From Triticum aestivum (Eukaryota; Streptophyta; Magnoliopsida; Poales; Poaceae): 64,000 nt of DNA. Below, piece by piece: positions 45,195 to 55,014 of this stretch (positions are counted from its first letter, which is position 1; every line of letters starts with the position of its first letter). Location: contig NC_057808.1 in assembly GCF_018294505.1 (NCBI RefSeq), forward strand, positions 224,740,684 through 224,804,683, written 5' to 3'. The position numbers and the translations under genes are program-made. Under the pieces are notes generated by a model, which saw nothing but the letters and a program-made list of their open reading frames with translations, did no database searches and was not told where the DNA came from.

Positions 45195-46039
45195 CGCCCC
45201 CCGTAGACCTGAGGAACTAGTAGAATCTCCGACGGACCGCATCAGCGATCTCCCGGATGGCATCCTTGGGGAGATCATCTCCCTTTTCCCCACCAAGGAT
45301 GGTTGCCGCACACAAGTCCTCGCATCTCGGTGGCGCACTCTGTGGTGCACCGCGCCTCTTAATCTCGATTGTCGTCAGCTATCTGCCGATGATGATTCTG
45401 AACTCCCCGGAGCCATCATCTCCTCCCACGAGGGCTCCGTCCAATGCATCTGCATCCCGCATGCTACCTGTTCGACATACCCTGCACGGTGGCCGCCTGG
45501 CTAACATCCCGTCAATTCGATAAACTCCAGCAGCTTGAGTTCTACCATGACTATGTATGTAACATACCACGAACTGATGTATCCGTGCCCTCACCACCGT
45601 TGTCCATCTCGTGGTTTTCCTCCTCTCTCCACACCGCCACCTTCGTCTGGTGCCATCTAGTAGACAATCTGGTAGAAATGCTTCGACTCCCACTGCTAAA
45701 AAAACTTGCGCTTGTGGTGGTTGATCTGTCGGAGGCCGCACTGCACTGCATCATCCACTCCAGCTGACCTGCCCTGGAGCGCTTGCTGCATGTTTTCGGA
45801 ATGGAAATTCGTATCCGTTGTCTCAAAATAAAGTCGCCCCACCTTGTAAGCATGGGAATTTGTTTTTTGGACATGATCTCATCATCTAAGATGCCCCTTC
45901 ACTTCAAAGGTTGCTCCTTGATTCTGTTATAATACCTTCACAAATAACTGTAATCTCTGCGCCTAAACTGGAGACCTTGGGTGCAATTCGTGATCATTTT
46001 AGATGGTTTAAGATGGTGTTTTGCTCCACACCTATTGAG
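45195..46039 (+). pseudogene. F-box gene, first coding exon, part 2 (F-box and repeats)
   Basis: The reading frame resumes directly after the LTR with PRRPEELVESP and then the F-box: DRISDLPDGILGEIISLFPT, followed by TQVLASRWRTLWCTAPLNLD. F-box proteins link substrates to SCF ubiquitin ligases through SKP1. Leucine-rich text follows (FDKLQQLEFYHDYV, LLKKLALVVVDLSEAALHCI, APKLETLGAIRDHFRWFKMV). Lesions: a frameshift at ~45445-45475, a TGA at 45765-45767 where the family has a codon before PALERLL, and a frameshift at ~45870-45895 before PSLQRLLLDSVI. The exon end at 46039 is approximate because the phase does not match exon 2. Confidence 0.8.
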
Positions 46040-46152
46040 GTACTGTATATTATTCACATAAACTTTTGTAATCTGCTTTTCTCATTTGTGCGCATAAGTT
46101 AAGTATCATCTTGCAGTACACTTTTGATACTAATATTATGTTCTATGTTCAG

Positions 46153-46286
46153 TGAAGAGCTTGTCCATCATATCAGTGGTGGTGGATTCTGTCAAGACCT
46201 TACATATCAGTATGTGGTGTTTTGATCTGAACATGATTATTGGCTTGCTGCAATGCTTTCCATGTTTGGGGAATTTGTATATAAAG
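46153..46286 (+). pseudogene. F-box gene, exon 2
   Basis: A TTCTATGTTCAG acceptor precedes it. The frame reads KSLSIISVVVDSVKTLHISM, then MIIGLLQCFPCLGNLYIK, the leucine-rich pattern that precedes FBD domains in grass F-box proteins. A GTGATG donor follows at 46287. Its 3' phase matches exon 3; its 5' phase does not match my exon 1 boundary. Confidence 0.65.
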
Positions 46287-46408
46287 GTGATGATTTCACG
46301 CACATTGAAAGCCCATATATAATGTACTATAATTAATCATTCAACTATCACTCTTTCAACATAATCGTTTTTAGACATTAACTATTTTCAATCTTCATCT
46401 CTATTTAG

Positions 46409-46801
46409 GCACTAACACATGGACGAGAAGGTATAACCAATCGATGGTTCAAGAAGCACCAAGATTTTCTCAGATCTCATGACATTCGTTTGAAGACAGT
46501 AACGCTGCAAGAATATGCATCCAACAATGCAAACACTAGCTTTGTCACATTCTTCATGTTGAATGCGAGGGCACTATTGTCCGTGAGGATTAAGCTTTTC
46601 GACAAGAAATTTCTTATGACTGCAAGTATTGAGCAGCATAAAAAGAAGTTTCAGCTGGACCTATGGGCTTTTGATCGTGCTCGGCTTCCATTTGCAACAC
46701 CTTGTCATCATGGACTAGTAGAATTTCTGGGCCGGGATCTTGATTTTATGGATAAGACCGATCCATTTGATTGTGACTGCCGAAAACTTTGGTTGAGTTA
46801 G
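46409..46801 (+). pseudogene. F-box gene, exon 3 (FBD-like domain)
   Basis: An acceptor CTCTATTTAG ends at 46408. The frame runs to a TAG at 46799 and is uninterrupted. It contains RWFKKHQDFLRSHDIRLKTV, YASNNANTSFVTFFMLNARA and LGRDLDFMDKTDPFDCDCRK. This resembles the C-terminal FBD region of plant F-box/FBD proteins. It is the least damaged part of the gene. Confidence 0.75.
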
Positions 46802-47589
46802 ATGTCATTGTCCTGTTCAATCTGGATTTTGTCTAAACCTGATGAGCAATTAATCCTCGTGCTTTTGTACTGTTTGTTAGATGGAGTTAGATATTGTTGC
46901 CCTTTTCAACTCGGCTTTGACCCATATTTTTTTCATACTGGGCCAATGGCTTGCCATTTCTTTAATTAAGACATAAATATTATAAGCATTCACAACATAG
47001 GGAAAGAACATTGCTCTCACTGGATCCTTGAGATCTTTGTTCATAATAGAACCGCAAGTTCTTAGCGCCCACCAGCACCCACAAACTTATTTTCAGCTTG
47101 CACACCAAATGGGCTATAATTCTTAATAAGAAAAGCTGCATGGTAGTGACAGATTTGGATTTATCATTTGGGACCCACGAGGAAGAAGCCTATCCAGGGC
47201 GGTGCCGACTCGACGGTAAAAATTGAGAAACCTGGTTTTAAAATTACTGTAAATCCAAAACTCGCCTCAAAATCATGAAACTTGGCATGGTGTTATGTCA
47301 TAGCACCAACATGCTGTGTTAAAAAATTAGTCCAATTTGGGACAAGTTTTGGTACAAACTTCTTACAAACCGGAGCTTCTCTCAAAAAGGCTCATGGTTC
47401 CGAGAGGGACCTTGTCACCTATGTGTGTGAAATGACATACGCTGTCTCTTCCCGCCTTGATTTATTTTACAGAGGCAACATGCAACTATAGTAGCATCGT
47501 CCTAAAAATATGAAATTATTCATGGTTCGTTTTGCCATTTTATACATTGTTTCCAAGGCATTTTGGAACGTACTTTGGTGTGTGCAAAG
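46802..47589. other. 3' flank of F-box gene; no gene seen
   Basis: AT-rich flank. The segment 47237-47370 (AAATCCAAAACT, ATCATGAAACTT, CTTCTTACAAAC) resembles 6651-6790 upstream of the F-box gene. No TIR or ORF was found that would define it. Confidence 0.4.
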
Positions 47590-48284
47590 GTCATGTGTGT
47601 ACTAGGCACATATGTAATTGGATGTTCAATCTATTTATGGAATCAAGTCCTTATAAGTTATAAGTACATATGTTGTTGTTCTGTGTGCAATGACATCGCA
47701 CGCGGAACATACTGGGGAACCTGTTGGTGATGATTTCATCAATCGCTGACAATTGTATACCACCAAGCGTTTGCCCACAACAGACACGACTTATTAGCAA
47801 CAACCGTCTGTGTTATTATCAGTCTTCACACACATTTCTGATTACACACCTGTTTGCCGCGTATCACACACATCTTGTTATATTGAACTGTTTCTGTTCT
47901 CTTGGCTCAAAGCAAACAGATCATCTGAGTGAACCGCATGCCGTATATCGCACACACCTTGATCTGGCTGACCGTTTCTTTTGTGTTACCTAATCACAAA
48001 CAGTTCATCCGAGTGAACCGTATGCTGTATATCACACACACCTTCATCTGGTTGCCTGTTTCTTTTGTTCCTCCTCATCGCAAACAGTTAATTGAACTGA
48101 ACCGTATGCACTGCATCACACACGCAACTAAAATCTGAACCGTGTTTGATGCATCCGCCATCGCAAATGTTTTGCACCTTTTTTGACGGGTTTTTACACC
48201 ACCGTTCGCGATTATTGCATCGCACACAGTTTCGTCGAAGGGTCTCTGATCGTAGTGTCGCGTTAGCAGCATCCTACAGTAGTG
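47590..48284. mobile_element. CACTA transposon end A (right terminus at 48284)
   Basis: It ends ...GATCGTAGTGTCGCG...CATCCTACAGTAGTG; the reverse complement starts CACTACTGTAGGATGCTGC. Subterminal repeats recur, e.g. GCACACACCTTGATCTGGCT, CACAAACAGTTCATCCGAGT and GTGAACCGTATGCTGTATAT. The reverse complement follows CACTA end B (51788 onward) for ~600 bp, with about 240 extra bases near 47640-47880. The opposite end of the element is not found between the F-box gene and here, so this copy is truncated. Confidence 0.85.
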
Positions 48285-48580
48285 ATTGTTCCTATTACAA
48301 AAATCAATATCTACTATCATCACTACACTTGTATCACCATCTCTTCGCCGAAGTAGTTAACCTATACAATTTACCATTGTATTTGTTGTGTTGGGGACAC
48401 AAGAGACTTTTTATTATTTGGTTGCATGGTTGTTTGCGAGGGACCATCTTCATCATATGCCTCCCACGGATTGATAAACCTTAGGCCATCCACTTGAGGG
48501 AAATTTGCTACTTTCCTACAAAACTCTGCGCTTGGAGGCCCAACACGAGTCTACAAGAACAAGTTGTGTAGTAGACATCA
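48285..48580 (+). repeat. LTR fragment (3' portion) cut by CACTA end A
   Basis: It matches 63105-63393 of the solo LTR at 61779 (ATCAATATCTACTATCAT, GGACACAAGAGACT, CTTGGAGGCCCAACACGAG) and ends GTAGTAGACATCA at 48580. The 5' portion is missing. It abuts internal sequence of another retrotransposon, so it was probably a nested LTR. Confidence 0.85.
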
Positions 48581-50844
48581 GTGCCAAGTAAAGCCATTGG
48601 GATGATTTGGATGATAGTTGCTTTGATTATGTGCAAAAGCACAAACTTTTGCGTCTACTAGTAGAATTGTTAAAATTTGCTGGAGCGTGATAAATTTTTC
48701 CATGTTTTCCTAATTTTTCAGAATTTTTGGAGTTACAGAAGTATGGTCAATGTTCAGATTGCTACAAATTCTTCTATTTTTGACATATTTTGTTTTTAAT
48801 GCATTGTTTTGCTTGTTTTGATGGAACCATGGATTGTATCGGGGGGTATAAGCCATGGAGAAGTTAGAATATAGTAGGTATAATGCAAAAACAAAATATG
48901 AATGGGTTTGCAATAGTACTTAAAGTAGTGATTTGCTTTATTATACTAACGGATCCCATGAAGGTTTTGTTGAGTTTTGTGTGATTGAAGTTTTCAAGTT
49001 TTGGGTGAGATCATGATGGATGAAGGAATAAGGAGTGGCAAGAGCCTAAGCTTAGGGATGCCCGAGGCACCCCAAGGTAATATTAAAGGACTCCCAAGCA
49101 ACTAAGCTCGGGGATGCCCCGGAAGGCATCCTCTCTTTCTTCTACCAACTATCAATAATTTTACTTGGAGCTATATTTTTATTTGTCACATATCATGAGT
49201 TTTGCTTGGAGTGTCGTGTATTATATGAGTCTTTGCTTTGTTTGGTTTTTAGTTTGTGACAATCATCTCTACTGAACACACTTATTTGAGAGAGCCACAC
49301 GTTTATCATGATTTATTAGAATGGTCTAAGTGCTTCACTTAAATCTTTTGAGCTAGGCAGTTGCTCTAGTGCTTCACTTATATATTTTTTAGCACGACGA
49401 TGATTATAGTTTAAAGAAATACACTCTCATGCTTCACTTATATCATTTTGAGAGTTGATAAGACTAAATTTTGAAGAAATATCTGCACTCTCATGCCTCA
49501 CTTAAATCTTTTTGAGAGTTGACAATAGTAATGGTAATTTGCACGAGATATAAATTTGGTCCCGACATGATGAATATCCAAGAGGGATGTAATAAAAATT
49601 CCTTATAGATCATTGGATATGATAAGCTTGATTCCTTGCAATATTTTTGCGAAATAGAGATGATAATATGCGAGTCATGTTGGTGAGTAATTGTGCTTAG
49701 GAAGAATATTGGTGTTAAGGTTTGTGATTCCCTATGCATGCACATAAAGCCAATAGTTATGCAACAAAGTTATATCCTACTTATGGTGCATTATTCATTG
49801 TTAGTTATGTTAAATGCATGTTTATGACCGTTTTCGCTTTTTGGTTGGTCGCTTCTCAAATTTGCTAGCCTTCATTTGTACTAAGTGGAAATGCTGCTTG
49901 TGCATCCAACTCCCTTAAACCAAAGTTGTGCCAAATGAGTCCACCATACCTACCTATATGCGGTATTTCCATGTTGTTCCACGTAAATTTGCATGTGCCA
50001 ACTCTAATTTTTCAAAATAATTTTCCGTTTTGCATGCCCGTACCACTCATGAAGCGGTAGGGGGTGGCCAATATTTTCCATCCTAGGTATTTTATTCCCA
50101 CGATGAGTGTTTATTCACTTGTCATTGCACGAGAGTGTGGCTAGTAATAGGGATGACCGGTCCCTAAATGAAAAAAATGTATGATGATAATAATAAATTC
50201 CTTGGAAAGTCTTGTTATGGAAGGCACCCGTGGATACGGCTAGCCATGGATTGTGAAAGAATGGTAGAAAGGAAATAAACTTTATTTTGTGTTTGGGAAC
50301 CGCCTATAATTGTCTAGCATGGTAGATATTGGGAATTCTCGGTCGTTTTCATTGATAGGAAAAAGCATGCCTCTGAAAATACTTTTATCTATAATTTAAG
50401 CCTTGAGCTCTGGCACCTCTCCAAATCTCTGCTTCCCTCTATGAAGGGGATATCTGTTTACTTTTATGCAATTTTCATTTTTATTTTCAATCTCCAACTT
50501 CTCTTATAAAGCACCAACTAGAGAGAACTATTGTCATACTTTTGCATTGGATGTAACTAATGTTGAATGTGTTTCATGAATCGATCAATGATTGAGCATA
50601 ACGGGCTAGGGATAACTTTCTTTAGTGTTGATATTTTGAAAGACATGGTTACTTGTTAGTATGCTTGAGTATTGATGTCTTCATGTCAAATTATAGACTA
50701 TTGCTTTGAATCATTGGAGTCCAAATATCCATGCTACGAGAGAGAAGTTATATGATGAATATGTTAGTTAGCATTCCACATCAAATATTCTGTTTTTATC
50801 ATTTACCTACTCGAGGGCGAGTAGGAATTAAACTTGGAGATGCT
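48581..50844 (+). mobile_element. Internal fragment of a non-autonomous retrotransposon (plus-strand sense)
   Basis: It is homologous, in opposite orientation, to the 3' internal regions at 9504-12370 and 24839-26990. GTGCCAAGTAAAGCC at the start matches the reverse complement near 12350-12372. The hairpin/PPT-like module is at ~49045-49140, GTGCTTCACTTATAT-type repeats at 49330-49515, and a PPT-like AACTTGGAGATGCT just before the LTR at 50845. No ORF is seen. Confidence 0.7.
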
Positions 50845-51787
50845 TGATACGTCTCCAACGTCTCTATAATATTTGATTGCTCCATGATATTATAGTATCA
50901 ATCTTGGATGTTTTATATACACTTTCAAGCAATTATATACTCCCTCCATTTCTATATACAAGGCCACAAACTCATATTACAGATACCAAGATAAAATTTA
51001 ATGTCTTGCTTTGTAAACCCTTTTTCTTTTCAATTAGTGGGATCATTAATACAACACATGCATGCAAAGAAGGTATTGAAAGCTGATTGGAGTGTCATTA
51101 TGACTGCATGCATGGAAGTATTAAATAGGTTGCTAGTTCGAGGAATTATCATTAACTTTTGTCCGGATTAGTGTTGGTGGCCTTGTATAGATGCAAAGTG
51201 TATTTTTCATAGTGGCCTTGTATAAGTAAATGGAGGGAGTATCATTTTTTGGGACTAACCTATTAACTTCGTGCCTAGTGCCAGTTGCTGTTTTTTGCCT
51301 GTTTTTGGTTTTTCTGAATATCAGTACCAAACGAAGTCCAAATGCCATGAAACTTTTTGGAGATTTTTCCTCGTAATAAGAGACCCTAGAAGCTTCGAGA
51401 GGGGATGAGAAGATGAAGCAGTGGCCCACGAGGCACCAGGGCGCGCCTTGGTGCCTTGTGGGGCCCATGTGGCTCTGTTTGACCTAACTCCGCCTGTATA
51501 AATTCTCTAAAATCGTGAAACCAACAGAGGAGTCCACGAAATACTTTTTTCGCCACCGCAAGTTCCTGTTCTTGATAGATCCAATCTGGAGGCCATTTCC
51601 GGCACTCCATCGGAGGGGGATTCGATCACGAAGGGGCTCTACATCATCCTTGCTGCCCTTCTGATGATGCGTGAGTAGTTTACAACAGACCTATGGGTCC
51701 ATAGTTATTAGCTAGATGGCTTCTTATCACTATTTGATCTTCAATACAATGTTCTCCTCGATGATCTTGGAGTTCTACCCGATGTAA
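50845..51787 (+). repeat. Truncated 3' LTR carrying a MITE
   Basis: It starts TGATACGTCTCCAACGTCTC and continues with GGGACTAACCTATTAAC, CACGAGGCACCAGGGCGCGC and GATGCGTGAGTAGTTTAC. It is cut at 51787 by CACTA end B. Without the MITE about 640 bp of LTR remain. Confidence 0.8.
50940..51239. mobile_element. Stowaway MITE (300 bp, TA duplication)
   Basis: Terminal inverted repeats CTCCCTCCATTTCTATATAC and its imperfect complement TATAAGTAAATGGAGGGAG, with TA at 50938-50939 and 51240-51241. The inner arms AAGGCCAC and GTGGCCTT extend the inverted repeat. The TIR start CTCCCTCC is the Stowaway (Tc1/mariner) signature in grasses. No ORF. Confidence 0.92.
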
Positions 51788-53522
51788 CACTACTGCAGGA
51801 TGCTGCTAATGTGACACTACAATCAGAGAACCTTCGATGAAACTGTGTGTGATGCATTAATCGCGAACAGTGATGCAAAAAACCGTCAAAAAGATGCAAA
51901 ATGTTTGCGATGGTGGATACATCAAACATGGTTCAGATTTTAGTTGCTTGTGCGATGCTGGGCATAAGGTTCAGTTCAATGAACTGGTTGCGATGAGGCG
52001 GAATAGCAGAAACGGGCAGCCAGAAGAAGGTGTGTGCGATATACAGCATACAGTTCACTCGGATAAACTGTTTGTGAGGAGGCGAAACAATAGAAACGGG
52101 TAGCCAGCTGAAGGTGTGTGCGATATATGGCATACAGTTCACTCAGATGAGCTGTTTGTGATTAGGCAACACAAAAGAAACGGCCAGCCAGATCAAGGTG
52201 TGGGCGATATATGACATACGGTTCACTCGGATGAACTGTTTCCGATTAGGCAACACAATAGAAATGGTTCAGCCAGATCAAGGTGTGTGCAATGGAGGGC
52301 ATACAATTCATTCCGGTAAACTATTTGTGTTGAGCCAAGAGAACATAAACGTTTCGTGTAAACAAGATGTGTGTGATACGCCACAAACATCCAATTACAT
52401 ATGTGGCTAGTACACACATGACATTTCCACACACGGAAGTAAACTATTACATGCATAATTAACTAGGATAAACGATCATCTGATCATCATCTACTTCTTG
52501 TGACGCTTGCCGCCACTACTCTACTAGGATAAATGGGACGATATCTGTGAATAGTGTGCTCTGTTGGGCACACAAGTATATGGATCATAGCCTTGGGCGA
52601 GCAATGTGCCCGCACGTGTCATGCTAACTCGATGTTCCTTCTATGCTAAGTTTCCATTAATTGATGGCATTTTATGAACACGCCACCGTTTCCCGCCATT
52701 TCCTCACCGGTTTCCCGGCGCCACCCAGCGATATTGCGCATAAACCTAGGCGGCGCGCGACGCGCCGAGGCAACAAGCACAACCTGTAGCACATCCACCT
52801 TTTCCAAGCATGCCAACCCACCAAAGGGCCGCCTCTACCATCAACCTCGTCGACGAGGAAAACGAGAAGGCGCCACAGCCTGCCGAGGCCGAGATGCTCC
52901 CCAGCAACGCGATGGACGACGGCATGATGCGCATCATCGCCAGGGTTGAGCCGACCCTTGGCGCATAGCGCTTCTGCGCCGCGGATCAAGATAGGCATGT
53001 CAATGCTGAGAGGCTGCAGCTCGCCGCACAACATGATCGATGGTGTGCCGCAGAGCAAGCTAGGCGCGTCCACGCCGATAGGCTGCGGCTCGCCGCACAA
53101 CGAGACCGTTGGAGCGCCGCAGAGCGAGAGCGCGGCGCACCACATAGTAAGAGCGCATCCATCGGCTCTTGGCTGCTATCGATAGGATGTCACAGCTGGG
53201 TACACGTCCTGTCAGTACCCCCATTCCTTGTCAGGAGTGGGCAGAGGCCGACTGTCTCGTACATGCACCAGAGGCCGGCCGCACCATGCTTGCACCGGAT
53301 GCCGCCCGCGTCGTTCGCATGGGTCGCATCGTTCGCCTTGTCCGCGGCCCGCTCGATGCCAATGCACTGGTCGCTAGGCTCGACTGCCTCCTTGGCCAAG
53401 GTGTCAACCTAGGTGCGGTAGAGGAACATAGCCGTCACATCCTCGAGCTAGTGAAATTCGATGAAATAGCCAACTTGGAGCTTGAGATCGCGCTCCAGAT
53501 GTACTGCGAGCGTGTCGACCAC
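51788..53522. mobile_element. CACTA transposon end B (left terminus at 51788)
   Basis: It begins CACTACTGCAGGATGCTGCT with subterminal repeats (AAGGTGTGTGCGATATA, GTTCACTCGGAT, CTGTTTGTGATTAGGCAACA) to about 52440. The bases before it are TAA, a possible 3-bp duplication. It is inverted relative to end A. The interior beyond 52440 includes a GC-rich gene-like segment and is cut at 53523 by an LTR, so the far terminus is not seen next to it. Confidence 0.8.
52810..53522 (+). pseudogene. GC-rich gene-like fragment with 23-residue repeats, truncated by LTR
   Basis: The frame from ATG 52810 (MPTHQRAASTINLVDEENEK) has a stop at 52966-52968 (TAG). Beyond it the same frame encodes two 23-residue repeats and part of a third (52975-53132): RHVNAERLQLAAQHDRW, then RRVHADRLRLAAQRDRW. 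A second frame (53169 onward) encodes GRIVRLVRGPLDANALVARL and ILELVKFDEIANLELEIALQ and is cut by the LTR at 53523. I recognise no family. It may be a host gene piece carried by the CACTA element or the target locus itself. Confidence 0.4.
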
Positions 53523-55014
53523 CGATAACCCACAAGTATCGGGGATCGTTTGTAGCCTTTTTCGATAAATAAGAGTGTCGAACCCAACAAGGAGCTAAAG
53601 GTAGAACAAATATTCCCTCAAGTTCTATCGACCACCGATACAACTCCATGCACACTTAACGTTTGCTTTACCTAAAACAAGTATGAAACTATTTTGCAAG
53701 AATAAAACTACGAGTACTTTGCGAGAAAATAACTACGAATAAATTAGAAGGTAATAAAAGTAGATAGCTTTTGTTAACAAGAAAGTCATTTATCCCTAGG
53801 CAATCGATAACTAGACCGGCAATCATTCTTGCAATTTTATATGAGGGAGAGGCATGAGCTAACATACTTTATCTACATGGATCATAGGAAATTATGATTG
53901 GACCCCTAGCAAGCATCCGCAACTACTAAAGATCATTAAGGTCATAAAACCAAACCATAGCATTAAGTATCAAGTCCTCTTTACTCACATACGCAACAAC
54001 CCACTTATCCGTGTTTAGGCTTCTGTAACTCCTGCAACCAACAATAAGCGAATCATGAACATATTGCAACACCCTACAGCAGGGACCCCTCCGTTTGCAC
54101 GGCACGGAGGGCGCCATAGGACAGCATCATAATTAAAATATGCAATCATACCAACCAAGATCACGATTAGCCCACAGGACAAAACGGATCTACTCAAACA
54201 TCATAGGATAACCACATATCATTGGGAAATAATATATAGTGTTGAGCACCATGTTTAATTAGAGATTGCAACAGGTAAAAGAGGTATTACACCGCTGCAT
54301 AGAGGGGGAGAAAGTTGTTGTTGACAGTAGCAAGATTGTTGATGTAGATCGCCGTCACGATCCTGGCACCAGCGGCACTCCAACGCCACAGGGAGAGAGG
54401 GGGAGAGAGGCCCCCACTCCTTATTCTTCCTTGGCCTCCCCCCAGATGGGAGGGGAGTTCCCCCTCTGGTCCATGGCCTCCATGGTAGTGGAGGGGCGGG
54501 AGCCCCTCCGAGATTGGATTTGTCTCTCTGTTCCCTTCTGTTTTGCGTTCCTGTTTTCTGTCCCTTCACCGTTTCTTAAATTCCCGAAGATCCGTAACTC
54601 CGATTGCGCTGAAATTTTTACATGATTTTTTTCCTTAAATTATCTTTCTTCCGCCTGAAGAAGGGCCCCAACCAACTTACGGGGAGGGAACAAGACACCT
54701 GGGCGCGCTGGGGGTGCCCGGCGCGCCCTGGTGGGTTGTGGAGGCTGTGGGCCTCCGTTTGCGTTGATTCCACCTCCTGAAAATCACATATGTTCCAAAA
54801 TAATTCTCCGTAATTTTTTATCGCGTTTGGTCTTCATTTGATATGGATTTTCTGCGAAACAAAAAACATGCACCAAATAGGAACTGGCACTGGGCACTTG
54901 ATCAATAGGTTAGTCCAATAAATCATATAAATTGTTGCCAAAAGTATGTAAAAGTTGTATAATATTGGCATGAAACATTCAAAAATTATAGATACGATGG
55001 AGACATACGTATCA
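53523..55014 (-). repeat. Left LTR of terminal element (1492 bp, sense-3' LTR)
   Basis: It runs from CGATAACCCACAAGTATCGG (first base T mutated to C) to GATACGATGGAGACATACGTATCA. It follows 63692-64000 without indels over the visible overlap. Confidence 0.85.

Noticed and set aside
51133..51468. 111-codon minus-strand open frame across the MITE border
   Set aside because: Crosses an insertion junction between a Stowaway MITE and an LTR, so it cannot be an ancestral gene.
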